Shown: positions 10,166 through 23,275, counted from the stretch's first letter. The stretch: DNA of 64,000 nt from Lathyrus oleraceus (GCF_024323335.1 NC_066585.1:177943149-178007148); one strand, 5' to 3'. The notes: generated by a model from the letters alone, not told the origin. Made by a program: numbers and translations.

Positions 10166-13100
10166 ATGGCACAAAAACCTGAACCTGAACCGAACCCTGC
10201 AACTTCTTCTATTTCTTCTTCCACTATTCCCGTAGCTTCCGTCGACCAACACATGGCTACCAAGTCCACCATGATTCCTGCAACTTCTTGGTTTACGCCC
10301 AAGCGGTAATTGATTTCCCTTTTTTTTTTCTAGATCCGTGTTGAAAGATAATTTTGATCATTTTTGGGTTTCTTTTTATGAGAGGGATTAATTTAGGGCA
10401 TGTTTTATGTTTTCCCCCCAAAAAATAATTGTTGTTGATGATTGGTATATTTGACTAATGTAGGTGTAGGTTAAGTGGAATTTAAAGTTTTTGATGGTTT
10501 TATGAATTTGTTGTGTAGGTTACTGGCTATATTTTGTGTGATTAACATGCTGAATTATTTGGACCGAGGAGCAATAGCTAGCAATGGTGTTAATGGACAT
10601 CGTGGAACTTGCACAGGTGGTACCTGCAAGTCTGGTTCAGGAATACAGTAAGTTTTGGTTTTATTTTAATTAATTATAATTAATTAGTACTATATACTGT
10701 ACTATGATCTACTGCAGAATTATTGAAAGCTAGTAGTTTTGGGTTAATATTTTAAATTGTTTTGGTTCTTGATTTATATTCTGCAAGATAACTATTGTTG
10801 TTACATGTATGAGCTTTTCCTTGTGTTTCATACCATGATAGTATATATATACTGTTATACGAAGAACTAAATTTTCAGAATTTTGAAGTAGTATTCTTGA
10901 CAATATACTTTTGTACTTCTGTTTAGGGGTGATTTTAACTTGAACAATTTTGAGGATGGTGTTCTATCGTCTGCTTTTATGGTTGGACTTCTTCTGGCTT
11001 CTCCAATATTTGCATCTCTGTCAAAGAGGTAATGACTGTTTAAGTTGATGCTGCTGTTAGGTATTACCACTATGATATCTTAAATAAGTAAGACACATTG
11101 TTTCAGGATTAAGTAGTATGTTACTGTACTGGATAGGTTTTATTTTGGCAATAGGGAACATTGTGAGGTGGGAGGGTCAAATAGTGTAGAAGCATCATTT
11201 TAAATATACATTTCTCCATCAAACTGATCAATCATCTCATAGATATTTAAAATCCAAATGTTCCTTCTTAATTCACAAACAAAGCAATAACATCATTTAT
11301 AAGAGGATTAAGAGGGGCTGAGGAAGTATTCTTTAGTATGATTTTTTAATCAAATATAAGTATCTATGTAATAACCTAATAATAAGAATTCTGGACCTTC
11401 TGTGTCAAGTACATGGCATGTAATCTAATCTATAATAAAAATGTTAATAGTTACGTTATTCCTATATTTTGCAGTGTTAACCCTTTTAGGCTTATTGGAG
11501 TTGGATTGTCAGTTTGGACTATTGCAACTCTATGTTGTGGCCTTTCGTTTGATTTCTGGTCCATTACATTCTGCCGCATGTAAGTGTTTTCTCATGTTAT
11601 TTTTCAAGCCTTACGTTCTTTTTTACCGACTACTTACATAATAGTACAAAATGTTTTTATTCCAACTTTTTCCCTTATTCTTTTCTTATTCTCTCTAGGC
11701 TCGTAGGTGTTGGCGAGGCTTCATTTATAAGTCTTGCAGCACCTTTCATTGATGATAATGCCCCAGTAGCACAGGTTTGTTTCTTTCCCTCAGAATTGTC
11801 TCATGATTTCTGACTTGAAGAATGTTTCTATCGTCTATTGTGCTCATATGCAGGACTGTTAGGAACCCAAGAATTTAATTCAAAGAAAAGAACACTTTTA
11901 TTAAGAAATAAGAATTTAATTCAAAGGAAAGAAAACTTTTATTATGAAATAAGAAAGGATACGACAAAATCTCTCCAAAGATTTCCCTTTCACAATAGAG
12001 TCGCTACTCTATTCACAAAAGATACAATATTCTATGATATTCTTTCTGACTCCTAAAACCTCCTATAAATTTACTAACTAACTTCCCTAATTAACTCCTC
12101 TTTATCCTCTATTGTAGCCAACCCCTCTTATTCCATATTCTAACAAAACTCCCCTCTTATCCCATATCCTAATAAACTCTTCGTTATCTTTTATACTAAC
12201 AACATAGCTCTCCTCAAAACAACACTGTCTTCAAGGTTGCAGTCTCTTTTGTATGAAGCACACGCTCCTTTTCCAGAAGGCCCGTTCATGTAAGTCTCCA
12301 AGTAAACCCAAGTGTTGTGCTTCAGACCCTTGTTTGTCTTTTTTCCTCCTTCGTCTGCGACTCTCAAGTTCCATTCCACCGTCAAATCGAAATATTGTCA
12401 CTGTGGGTCACCCATTCCCTTACATCAGTTCTTACATTTTCACGCTGAACTGATAAAGTGTCATGGTGTTCGATTCCCATCTCAACCTTCCTTTTTGTTG
12501 TTGGATCTGCACCACCGCATGCCCTTGTGGTCTGCAGATTGGTCGCCACCCATGTCTTCCGTTAAACATTTTAGTGGTTTGTAAATATAATATAGTAAAA
12601 CTAACTGATGTTTTCTTTACCGTTCTTGACAGTTGGAATAGTATATGGTATTGTGATTGCTGTCTATTTTTTTTATGGCGCTGACCTTTTTTATATTGGT
12701 GTTTGTATCAGAAAACAGCGTGGCTTTCTATATTTTACATGTGTATACCAGGGGGATATGCACTTGGCTATGTCTATGGTGGTTTGGTAAGTTTTTGTTT
12801 AGTTTAATACCATTATTATTTTGTTCCAGTAATAATACATACAAGAAAAGATTATAAAAAAAAGGATGACAGCATAATATTGGCTTCCAAATTTTTTGAA
12901 AACTTAAAAAGTTGACTTCGTTTCATATACTGTTAATCAGGAAATAATCAAACACATTTATTGTAAATAATTTACATTCATAGAATAGAAAATTAGTCAT
13001 TAAGAACTGTAATTAGTTATGATTAGTCATTATGAGTTGTAATTACCGACACTATTATATATAGTATCAAATGCAATGAGAAAGGCATCAAGCCAGAATT

Positions 13101-16100
13101 TCTAACATGGTATCAGAAGGTTCGATCTAACCTGTGAATCCTTGTTCTCTTGGCTGAAATAGCGACACCCCACTGGGTCGCTCTTGAAATCTTGTTTCTT
13201 GTTTGAAATTCTCGAAATCGCGTTTCTCAATTGAAAATTTTCAATTGCCGTTTCGTGATTTCTTCATTGTTGTTGCTTCGTGATCTTGATTCCGTGTTTA
13301 TCGCAAGTTGTTTCGGTGATCGCTAATCATTTGGTGCTGCTAGCATATTGTGATTTGCGATTCGGTTTCGTATTCTCAGCGATTCAGTTATGTGATCATT
13401 GTTCTTGGTGATTGTTCTCGGTTCGGCGGTTAGTGGTTTCATTGGTTTCACTACTGTTTGTGGTTTGTGGTTTCACGTACTGCTCCTCGGTGATTGTTCT
13501 CGGTTTGGTGGTTCGTGGTTTCCTGGGTTCCACTACTGTATGTGGTTTGTGGTTTCACTTCCTTCAAAGTTTTAATATTTATTAAATTGTTGCTTTAAAA
13601 AAAAGAATAGATTTGCTGCACGTGTGAGTTAATGGCCATGGAAAATGAAAAGAATTTTTGTGTCCGTTTTATCGGCAAAAATTATTCTGCATGGGAATTT
13701 CAATTCAAGATGTATGTTAAAGGAAAGGGATTATGGAGTCATCTAGATGATGTTTCTAAGGCACCGACGGAGAAAACTGCTTTAGATGCGTGGGAAACTA
13801 AAGATGCTCAAATCATCACTTGGATTCTCAAGAGTATTGTTCCTCAGATGATCAATAATTTACGCTCTTTTTCAACTGCTCAAGAAATGTGGAATTATTT
13901 GAAGCGCATTTACAACCAGGACAATTCGGCAAAACGTTTTCAGTTGGAGTTAGAAATAACCAACTATAAACAAGGTGCTTTGTCTATTCAAGAATACTAT
14001 TTTGGTTTCTTAAATCTCTGGACAAAACACTTTCTATTATACATGCTAATGTTCCCAAGACCTCTCTCGTGGCTGTTCAAGAGGTTTACAACACCAGTGG
14101 GCGAGATCAATTTCTCATGAAATTACGTCCAGAATTTGAGGTTGTCAGAGGTGCCTTGCTGAATAGGAATCCTGTTCCTTCTTTAGATACATGTGTTGGA
14201 GAACTTCTAAGGGAGGAACAACGTCTTATTACTCAAGGAGCCATGTCTCATGAAGCTACCATTTCCGAGCCCGTGACGGTTGCATATGCTGCTCAAAGTA
14301 AAGGTAAAAGTCGTGATATGAGACAGGTTCAGTGTTTCTCTTGCAAACAATTTGGTCATATTGCTCGTAGCTGCAATAAGAAGTTTTGTAATTACTGCAA
14401 GCAACATGGTCATATTATCTCTGAGTGTCCCACACGTCCTCCACGACCAACACAACATTCAATATAGGCATTCCATGCAACTACAAATCATGCGGTTGGT
14501 CCTTCCACTAATGGGGCATCAAACAATAGTGCTATACAACTTGAATTGATTCAACAAATGGTACTTTCCGCTCTTTCGGCATTGGGAATTCAGGGTAAGT
14601 CTTCTAATGTTTCTAGCCCATGGTTTCTTGATTCGGGTGCATCCAATCACATGACAGATTCTTCAGAGCATTTGCACAATTTACATTCTTATCATGGTAA
14701 TCAGAAAATTCAAATAGCTGATGGTAATACTTTATCTATTACTGATATTGGCGACATAAACTCTGATTTTCGGGACGTGCTTGTATCACCTAGACTTGCG
14801 TCTAAATTATTATCTGTTGGTCAATTGGTAGATAAAAATTATGATGTTAACTTTTCTAGTGATGGTTGTCTTGTGCAGGAGAAAGTGTCGGGGAAGGTGA
14901 TCGCGAAGGGGCCTAAAGTGGGAAGATTGTTTCCACTCCAGTTTAATTCTAATCATATATCTCTTGCTTGTAATAATGTTTTGAACTCTTATGAGGATTG
15001 GCATAGAAAATTAGGTCATCCAAACTCTGTTGTTTTGTCCCATTTATTTAAAAATGGTTTGTTGGGAAATAAAAATGTTTCTAATGCCTCTATTTCATGT
15101 TCTGTTTGCAAAATGGCTAAGAGTAAAACACTTCCTTTTCCGTCTGGTGCTTATCGTGCTTCCGCTTGTTTTGAAATGATTCATAGTGATGTATGGGGTA
15201 TGCCTCCTGTAGTTTCTCATTCTCACTATAAATATTTTGTCACATTTATTGATGATTATAGTCGTTTTGTTTGGATATATTTCCTTCGGTCTAAATCTGA
15301 AGTGTTTTCTATGTTTAAGAAATTTTTGACATATGTTGAAACTCAATTTCAAGCAAGTGTTAAAATTTTTCGCTCTGACTCTGGTGGTGAGTACATGTCT
15401 CATAAGTTTCAGGAATACCTTCAACAAAAAGGCATCTTGTCGCAACGATCTTGTCCCAATACCCCTCAACAAAATGGTATGGCAGAACGTAAGAATCGCC
15501 ATTTGCTTGATGTAACACGCACATTGCTTCTCCAAGCTTCTGTACCATCCCGATTTTGGATAGAGGCTCTTTCCACATTTGTCTTCTTGATCAATCGTCT
15601 TCCTTCTACGGTTATTGAACTTGATTCTCCTTTCTTTCGTCTTTTTAAAATTCATCCTGATTATAGTGCTTTACATACTTTTGGGTGTGTGTGTGTTTTG
15701 TTCACTTGCCTCCCTTTGAAAGGCATAAGCTTGGAGCACAATCTGTTCAATGTGCATTTATGGGATATAGCCACTCTCATAAGGGATTTGTGTGTTATGA
15801 TGTCACTAACCATCGTTTTCGCATTTCTAGAAATGTGACATTTTTTGATAATCAGTTTATGTTTCCCTGTGTTTCTCCTGCCATTAATGATATTGTTACT
15901 CTTCCTAAGTTTTCTATTATGCCTCAATCTATTGAACGTTATAAACCAGGTCATGTATATGTTAGACAAAACAGGCAACAGGTTCCCACACCCCTTCCCG
16001 ACGCTGAACCGCCACTTGATCCTATACCGGTTGAACCACGGCGTTCTGGTCGAATATCTCGTGCACCAGATAGATATTCACCAGACAGGTATGATTCCTC

Positions 16101-19100
16101 ACATATTTCTCTGGCTGCCACACTCTCTAGCATATCTATTCCTACTTGTTACTCACAGGCTGTTAAGGATGTGCGATGGATAAAAGCAATGAATGAAGAG
16201 CTTCAAGCTCTTCAAGAGAATTTCACATGGGATATTGTCTCTTGCCCTCTTGATGTAAAACCTAGGTTGCAAATGGGTGTATTCTGTGAAATTGAATTCT
16301 GATGGATCCCTCAATCGTTACAAGGCTCGTTTGGTTGCGTTAGGAAACAAGCAGGAATATGGAATTGATTATGATGAGACATTTGCACCGGTTGCCAAAA
16401 TGACAACTGTCCGCACGATCATTTGTATAGCTGCTTCTAATGGGTGGACTCTTCATCAAATGGATGTGAAGAATGTTTTTCTTCATGGTGACCTGACAGA
16501 AGATATTTATATGACTCCACCTCAAGGCTTATTCTCTTCATCTAAAGGCGTGTGTAAGCTCAAACGCTCCTTATATGGTTTGAAACAGGCACCTAGAGCA
16601 TGGTACGAGAAATTCCGCTCCACTCTACTTGGATTCTCCTTTACTCAGAGTCAGTATGATTCATCTTTATTTATTCATAGCACATATGCGAGTATTGTTC
16701 TGCTTCTTTTATATGTTGATGATATGGTTATTACTGGTTCGGATCATGCTTTCATTCAGCAACTTAAGCAACAGTTACAAGCATCATTTCACATGAAAGA
16801 TCTGGGTAATCTACATTATTTTCTTGGTCTTGAGGTTCATTCTACATCCAAGGGCATCTTTCTCCATCAACACAAGTATGCTAAAGATTTGATTTCTATG
16901 GCCAGTCTCGAATCGGCTAATCCGGTAGATTATCCTCTTGAGGTTAATGTTAAATATCATTGTGATGACGGTGATCTTTTGCCTGATCCCTTATTGTATC
17001 GACAACTTGTGGGTAGCCTCAACTACTTGACTATTACTCGCCCCGACATATCTTTTGTTGTTCAACAAGTAAGTCAATTCATGCATTCTCCTCGCCATCT
17101 TCATTTGGCTGCGGTTCATCGTATAATTCGCTACTTAAAGAGAACCTCTCACCGCAGATTATTCTTTTCCGTTGGAATTTCTCTTCAGTTGAGTGCTTAT
17201 AGTGATGCTGATTGGGCAGGGTGTCCTGATACTCGTCGATCTGTTACTAGTTGGTGCATGTTTCTTGGTTCTTCATTGATCTCTTGGAAAAGTAAGAAGC
17301 AAGCAAGAGTTTCTAAATCTTCTACTGAATCAGAGTATCGTGCCATGTCTGCTGCTTGTTCAGAAATACTTTGGCTTCGTGGTCTTTTGGCTGAACTTGG
17401 ATTTCCCCAAACAGAGTCAACTTCACTTTATGCTGACAATACAAGTGCCATTCAAATTGTTGCAAATCTTGTTTTTCATGAACGCACCGAACATATCGAA
17501 GTTGATTGTCATTCAATACGTGACGCCTACGATGATCGGATAATATCACTTCCTCACGTCAGTACTCAGTTGCAGGTTGCAGATATTCTTACCAAGGCTG
17601 TTCCACGCCCACGACATCAGTTTCTTGTTAGCAAGTTGATGCTCCTTGACCAGCCGCATCAATTTGAGGGGGAATGTCAATCAGGAAATAATCAAACACA
17701 TTTATTGTAAATAATTTACATTCATAGAATAGAAAATTAGTCATTAAGAGCTGTAATTAGTTATGATTAGTCATTATGAATTGTAATTACCGACACTATT
17801 ATATATAGTATCAAATGCAATGAAAAAGGCATCAAGCCAGAATTTCTAACATATACAACATCTCTTAAGCAAGGGAGGTAATTAAAAGTAGAGTGGGAGT
17901 ATGTAGCTTGTTTACAAAAAGCTTGAAACAACATTTTTCTCCTCATTTGTCATTTTTTTACTTGTTTTTGAATTTCCCTCTGATTTTATCTTTTTTTTCA
18001 TAAACAGGTTGGAAGTCATTTTGGTTGGCGTTATGCATTTTGGGTGGAGGCAATATTGATGCTTCCATTTGCTATTTTGGGATTTGTTATGAAGCCATTG
18101 CAGTTGAAAGGTGCACATTTTTATCTCACATTGATTTATTGTGGTTCCCTGGTATTGTTTCTCATCTCTAAACCACTTGTGGGGATACAGGTTTTGTCCC
18201 CGCTGATTCAAAGAAAGTGTCGGCACTGGAGACAGTTACTTTGGGAGTTCAAGGTACTATTATATTCTTAGAATAATTTTGGCAGGACATAATCATACCC
18301 CCCATTTGAAATATAATTTAAAATATATATACGTTATGTTACTAAATGGTGGATATGCTACACTAATATTTACATTACTCATACAAAAACCAAGAAATTT
18401 TACTTGAGATCTTTACTAAATGTACTTGTGTTATTTCTTTGTGCTCCTTTGAGTTTGTTTACCTGAGTTTTTTATTGTGTTGTATTGCTTAATTAAGAGT
18501 ATTTATGATTCTTCTTTTCTATACCTATCTCTAGTATTGTTGTAATTCTCATATTTACTAAATGTACTTCTCATATTTCATGTTTTGATTTTCACCCTAA
18601 CTAATAAACATAAGAGAATATAGATTCAATACTTTTCTCACCATTTTCTTTTAGAATTTTTTAAAATAGATCTAGCAATTACAGAAATGTTGAAAATGGT
18701 AAAACACGGTTTTCATTGTTTCTAGAAATGCATTCTTCCTAGCTTCTCTTCCATCTTCTCTCTATCACAATAGTTCACTATGTGAATCTTCAGTCTCGTT
18801 AATAATTTAAAATGAACATATACTTTAGAAAATGAAAATTGAAATTATTGTCTGACGAATGTAAACAGGGCTTTGAACTGTTCTACTTTTTTACTTCTGA
18901 TTCACAATATCTCTTTGTTGGGCTTAACAAAGTTCTCTTATTTGATGGACAGATGCGGAGGCTTCAAACGGAAACAACGAATCACATGAACCTTCCAAGT
19001 GAGAACACTACCTTTAACCTTGATTTACAAAGTGGTTTCTATATTCACCATGATAGTGCCTATAGAAACATTTATCCTGTCAATGTTTCTCAGCTTTTTT

Positions 19101-21146
19101 TAAGGACAAAATTTCTCCCTCTAGCTGAAAATGATTATCCCTCAATTGTTCTAAAATTTTTGCCACTATTGGTTTTTTGTAACTCCTAGCGTGTGGCATC
19201 CATTCCTAAGTGACTGATTTATACAAACTTATTTTTTGTTGACTCTCATATAGGCCAAAATGCAGATGCAAAGTATTAAATCAGGTCTCAATATTTCTGA
19301 AAGATATGAAAGCACTTTTGTCTGAAAAGGTTTACGTCGTCAACGTTCTAGGTATGCATTAGCTGTTTTCTCCATATTTAACTGTGTTAAATTCATCTCA
19401 GGAGCTTCTGTATGACTAGCTTACTTCCTTAAAAACCTCATATACAATTCTCCTCTACCTATTTATGCACTATTTCTTACAATCGTATTGTTTTGCCATG
19501 CTTCTTCATTTAATTGTTGCTGAATGCCTATTTGCAGGTTACATAGCATATAACTTTGTCATAGGTGCTTACTCGTATTGGGGGCCCAAAGCTGGTTATA
19601 GTATATATAACATGGTGAGACTTTATTTAATCTAAGGACCAAGCATGTGCATAAGATTTTACCCTTCTTTCATTTATATATTGTTACTTGCTTAAAATAA
19701 GTTTATGATGCCTGATACCTTAACATAATTTGCTAGTAAAACATAATATTGTTTGGTATAAAATTATTTTACTAACAACACTTTACTTTGTCAGACTAAT
19801 GCAGATATGATATTTGGAGGGATTACAATTGTATGTGGAATATTGGGCACTTTAGCCGGAGGCTTTGCTCTTGATTACATGACTAACACCCTATCAAATG
19901 CATTTAAGGTTGGTATATGAGTTTTGAGTGTCAAATCTATTATCATTTATATAAATGTTTATGTATTTCCAAATAATGTTTTTTTCTTTGCTTTTTTATT
20001 TATTTATTCGTTAAGCACATTGAAGATTTATGTAAGTTAGGAGTAACTGGATTTACACTTCTAAACTGTAAATTTTCCAAAAATATCTTCCTGAGTTGTA
20101 TCTAACATATAAGTTTATTTCCCTCATAAGTCTCTTAAGATGATTCCCACTGCTCCATTCTAACCACCTTGAATTCTTTTCAGCTTCTCTCATTTACAAC
20201 ACTTGTTGGTGGTGCATTTTGTTTCGGTGCCTTCGTATTTAAAAACATGTATGGCTTCCTAGCTTTTTTTGCTATTGGCGAACTACTTGTTTTTGCTACT
20301 CAGGTACTTCCCTCCTCTATGTGAAGAAAACTTCATGTTTGATTGTTTATAGTAATATATGATGTCTAAGTTATATACATGCTTATCATTTATTAGTATT
20401 TTAGCAACTGTCTCATTCATCTTATAACTGTTACAATCTCGAAATTCTCGAGTAACATTTTTCATGAATTATTATATTTCCGTGTTTTTATGATCTAAAT
20501 GATTGCTCCTTAGGAACCATTTTGTGTACATGGTCAAAACACGAAAAGCATAATTCTGCTCCTTAGATATATTGTATTATTCTTATATTGTTACAATTTT
20601 CTTTCAGGGTCCTGTGAATTATGTATGTCTCCATTCTGTTAAACCAAGTCTGAGGCCACTATCAATGGCTATGTCTACTGTTGCTATTCATATCTTTGGA
20701 GATGTACCTTCCTCGCCTCTTGTCGGAGTTGTCCAGGTTAGCTTTTTTAGGTCTATTAGTCACAATTTTACAAATTTTACGCATTATTGTGCACATACAA
20801 TATTCTGATTGTGGTTCTATGCATATACAGGATAGTATTAATAACTGGAGAACTACCGCATTGATTCTAACAACAATATTTTTTCCAGCAGCTGCTATAT
20901 GGTTCATAGGTAAGTATCATGGATGGTTATACAAAAAATTCACATTACTAAATTCTTTGATGTAGCATCACATTGTCATCATGATATTTTGCTACCACAG
21001 GAATATTCTTGCATAGTGTGGATAAATTTGATGAAGATAGTGAGCATCAAGTATCAAGAGTAGAGGAGACAAGTACAACCACCGCGCCGTTGCTTGAAGA
21101 CAAGACCAGAGAAACATTGCCGTTTTCTCAGTCCCAAGAATGTTAA
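10166..21146 (+). CDS. SPNS: Spinster homologue, MFS-type putative sphingolipid/lysolipid transporter
   Basis: Sixteen exons join in frame: 10166-10305, 10519-10647, 10927-11028, 11475-11579, 11699-11774, 12712-12786, 18008-18110, 18191-18253, 18953-18998, 19254-19351, 19538-19614, 19795-19908, 20184-20303, 20608-20736, 20831-20909, 21001-21146. All introns are GT-AG; the CDS is 1602 bp, 533 residues. Family landmarks in order: NYLDRGAIASNGVNG in exon 2 (after TM1), NPFRLIGVG, VGEASFISLAAPFIDDNAP, PGGYALGYVYGG, AYSYWGPKAGY, HIFGDVPSSPLVG. About 12 membrane helices are expected, with a Pro/Ser-rich N terminus and an acidic C-terminal tail. Animal spinsters export sphingosine-1-phosphate or lysosomal lysolipids; the plant substrate is not established. 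The sequence closely resembles the Arabidopsis spinster homologues. Start choice: first ATG, in frame with exon 2. Introns 5 and 6 contain transposons, but no exon is damaged, so it should be functional. Confidence 0.93.
11857..12145 (-). mobile_element. Putative 289-bp LTR of a gypsy fragment in SPNS intron 5
   Basis: The block has TGTTAG...CTAACA ends typical of an LTR. On the minus strand it follows a polypurine tract (AAGAGGGGAG, 12146-12160), making it a minus-strand 3' LTR. Two partial copies of AAGAATTTAATTCAAAG occur inside it. No matching 5' LTR or target duplication is visible, so the element is truncated. Confidence 0.5.
12146..12560 (-). pseudogene. 3' end of a Ty3/gypsy polyprotein in SPNS intron 5
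   Basis: A minus-strand frame (12385-12191) ends with KHNTWVYLETYMN...NLEDSVVLRR. This resembles the extreme C terminus of Ty3/gypsy polyproteins, where a T-W-E motif is followed by a LEDKV motif. It is placed directly before the polypurine tract and LTR at 12145. Upstream sequence is too decayed to assign. Family assignment is tentative. Confidence 0.4.
12926..12930 (+). repeat. Target site duplication TATAC (left)
   Basis: TATAC abuts the left LTR and is repeated exactly at 17852-17856, showing that the copia element in SPNS intron 6 inserted by integrase and is complete at both ends. Confidence 0.95.
12931..13107 (+). repeat. 5' LTR of intron-6 copia element
   Basis: 177 bp, TGTTAATC...CTAACA. 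It is nearly identical to 17675-17851. The ACTATTATATATAGTATC segment provides a TATA-like promoter in sense with the SPNS gene. Confidence 0.95.
13108..13120 (+). other. Primer binding site of intron-6 copia
   Basis: TGGTATCAGAAGG directly follows the 5' LTR and matches the initiator Met tRNA 3' end used by most plant copia elements (TGGTATCAGAGC), with a small divergence after TGGTATCAGA. Confidence 0.9.
13632..17710 (+). pseudogene. Copia gag-pol polyprotein, disrupted (intron-6 element)
   Basis: Domains in order: gag with a UBN2-like region; two CX2CX4HX4C zinc knuckles (14333-14374 and 14387-14428, CFSCKQFGHIARSC and CNYCKQHGHIISEC); protease with LDSGASNHM; integrase with the H-H-C-C zinc finger (WHRKLGHP, CSVCKMAK) and the D-D-E core (HSDVWG, RSDSGGEY, AERKNR); reverse transcriptase with YGLKQAPRAWYEKF and YVDD; RNase H with SDADWAG and STESEYRA. 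Breaks: frame changes near 14030, 15690 (in a GT run) and 16265, and an in-frame TAG at 14465-14467 between the zinc knuckles and protease. Every catalytic motif is still readable, which fits a young but inactive copy. Confidence 0.95.
17665..17674 (+). other. Polypurine tract of intron-6 copia
   Basis: TGAGGGGGAA immediately precedes the 3' LTR, as expected for the plus-strand primer of a plus-oriented element. Confidence 0.9.
17675..17851 (+). repeat. 3' LTR of intron-6 copia element
   Basis: 177 bp, TGTCAATC...CTAACA. It differs from the 5' LTR at four sites and is followed by the second TATAC at 17852-17856. Confidence 0.95.
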
Positions 21147-22150
21147 CCTTTTTGATATCTTTTGATGGCTGTCAACGTAGTTTGTTTCGTTCATAGTAAA
21201 TAGCAGTTATCTTAATTCTTTGTTTAACGTTTTTTAATTTAAGATTGATTTTTTTTCTTTTCGTGTAAGTATCTTTTTGCTTCTGCTTAGTGAAAATGAA
21301 ATAATGCAAGAAGCTATCTGCGCATCTGCGCATGATATTTGGCTATGTTTACGTTACTCGTGGCACACCTCTGTAAATATTGTTCATGCTTGTGCTCCAA
21401 TGAGTAATCATGATTAAGTTTTTTTTACACTTACATGCTTTTCAAATATGTTTTAGATTGATCTTTATTTTCTCCCTCAGGAATGAAGTATAGATAAAAA
21501 AAAAGTATTTGAAAAGTTGATGTATATTGGATGTATCAACTTTTCAATTATCACTTTTCTTAAATTCCATTCAAGAGATATCTGTATAATTTTTCTTCTC
21601 CCTGAATTCAAAATTTACATTAAATGGAAGATTAAACGGAAGAAAAATAAAGAGGATAACAACATCAATCAAGTTTTATCTCAAGCGATCGATCGGATAC
21701 ATTAATCAATTTTTGTCATAATATTCTATTAAGAATTATATTTTTATTTAAATCATTAATTTTGAGATTTTTTTTAAAGCATTTACATCCATCAAACATA
21801 TTTGGATTCTTTAAATGGATCCGACTTATTTTTTTATATTATATTATATTTCAAATTATTTAAACAACTCAATTATATTTTTCAAATATTCATAGAGCTC
21901 TCAAAAACTTTATGGTTCCAACAAATTTTACAATATACGACAATTTCATATCCATTGCCACTTAAGTAAATATATAAATGTCCAGCGGACAAGTGTAGAA
22001 TTGCTCTTCAATTAGAGAACATACTTGTATCTTTTTTTATGAATTATTCAAAAAAATTGACAAATAACTTTGAAAACAGTTTAGAAACCTTACAAGCTCA
22101 AGAGATATTCATGCTCTTAATAATTTTTCTTTAAGTATTTCTATATCTTT
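21147..22150. other. SPNS 3' flank and AT-rich spacer
   Basis: This contains the SPNS 3' UTR; polyadenylation near 21290-21310 is plausible because AATAAT occurs there. A 35-bp inverted repeat at 21511-21545 has arms GAAAAGTTGAT and ATCAACTTTTC. Nothing else is recognisable. Confidence 0.5.
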
Positions 22151-22154
22151 CACT

Positions 22155-23250
22155 TTCTTTAGTTGTTTGACTTATATTCATCTGATTTATTCTCTTTACC
22201 ATATCTATAAGTCTTCTCTCTAAATGTTCAAATCATCTAAATTTATTTTTCACCATCTTCTCTATTATAGATACTATTCCAATACTCTCTAAAATTTTCA
22301 TTCTAATCTTATCTTGTCGAGTCTTACCACACATCTATTGCAACATCCTTATCTTTGATACACTTATTTTATTATCGTGTTGATTCTTAACCGTCAAACA
22401 TTCTATCTCGTACAACATTATACGTCTTACCGCAGTACGATGAAAAATTTCCTTCAAATTGAGTGGTACCTGTGTGTCACATAATACACATGATGTCATT
22501 CTCCATTTCAGCCACCCAACTTGAATTCGATGATTTACATCCCCTTTTATTTCTCCATCATTTTGAATTACGAACTCAAGATATTTAAATCGTGTGACTT
22601 AAGGAATGATATGATTTCCAACTTTCACCTCTATGTTAGAAATGTTTCTTCTTTTGTTTGACTTACATTCCATATACTTTGTCTTACTTCTACTGGAGAA
22701 AACCAATGTGTTTTAAAGGTCGCCTTTAAGTCTCCAACATCTCATTTAAATCCTCCTTTGACTCTCTAATAAAGACTATATCATATGCAAAAGGCATGCA
22801 TCTCGGTGGTAGCTTTTGGATGAGTTCCGTGAGTACATCCCAAATTAAGATAAAAAGGTAGGGGTTAAGGTTGAACCTTGATGCAAATCTATTGTAATAG
22901 GAAAATTGTTTGTCTCCCTACCTTGTGCCACACACTAGTCGATACACCTTCATACATATCTTAGATAGCTCGAATATGTACGATCTTATCCTCTTTCTTC
23001 TCTAGAGTTTTCCACAAAATCTCTTTAGGCACTCTATCAAACGTCTTCTCCAAATCAATAAAAATTATGTGCAGGTCTTGTTGGTCCATTCGATACTTAC
23101 TCCATCACACGCCGTAATAGATAGATCACTTCCATGGTCGACCTTCCAGACATAAAATCAAATTGATTCTCAGTGACTTGAGTTTCTTTTCTTAATATCC
23201 GTTAAATCACCCGTTCCCATAATTTTATGGTATGACTCATTCCTATAATT
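22155..23250 (-). pseudogene. RTE-type LINE reverse transcriptase, degenerate
   Basis: On the minus strand, broken frames show an LKFWE/I-R-R-E-T-V-TENQFGFM-GRST-like start near 23230, a DLEKAYDRV-like A motif near 23050, a ready LHQGSTLSPYLF-like motif near 22850, FADDIV near 22770, an ECKF-SRR region near 22660, and a KYLEF/GSIIQNDGE region near 22560. The tail is an RLRWFGHVERR-like relic near 22220. This order is that of plant RTE-clade non-LTR retrotransposons. Many stops and indels are present. The endonuclease domain is absent. Confidence 0.7.
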
Positions 23251-23275
23251 TACATAATTTGTATGACTCATAAGC

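Larger units (their letters stand above)
12931..17851 (+). mobile_element. Complete Ty1/copia retrotransposon in SPNS intron 6
   Basis: The element is 4921 bp in the same orientation as the host gene, with 177-bp LTRs (12931-13107 and 17675-17851), a Met-tRNA-type primer binding site, a polypurine tract and TATAC duplications. I count four differences between the LTRs (about 97.7% identity). At an assumed 1.3e-8 substitutions per site per year this gives an insertion age near 0.9 million years. The coding region has a stop and three frame shifts, so the copy is not autonomous. LTR length and domain order do not let me name the lineage. Confidence 0.95.

Noticed and set aside
11838..12684. Short plus-strand frames in SPNS intron 5 as extra exons
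   Set aside because: Exon 5 joins exon 6 in phase and gives the conserved SPNS sequence without them.
15095..15655. 186-codon minus-strand frame
   Set aside because: It is antisense to the copia integrase, whose plus-strand motifs are clear.
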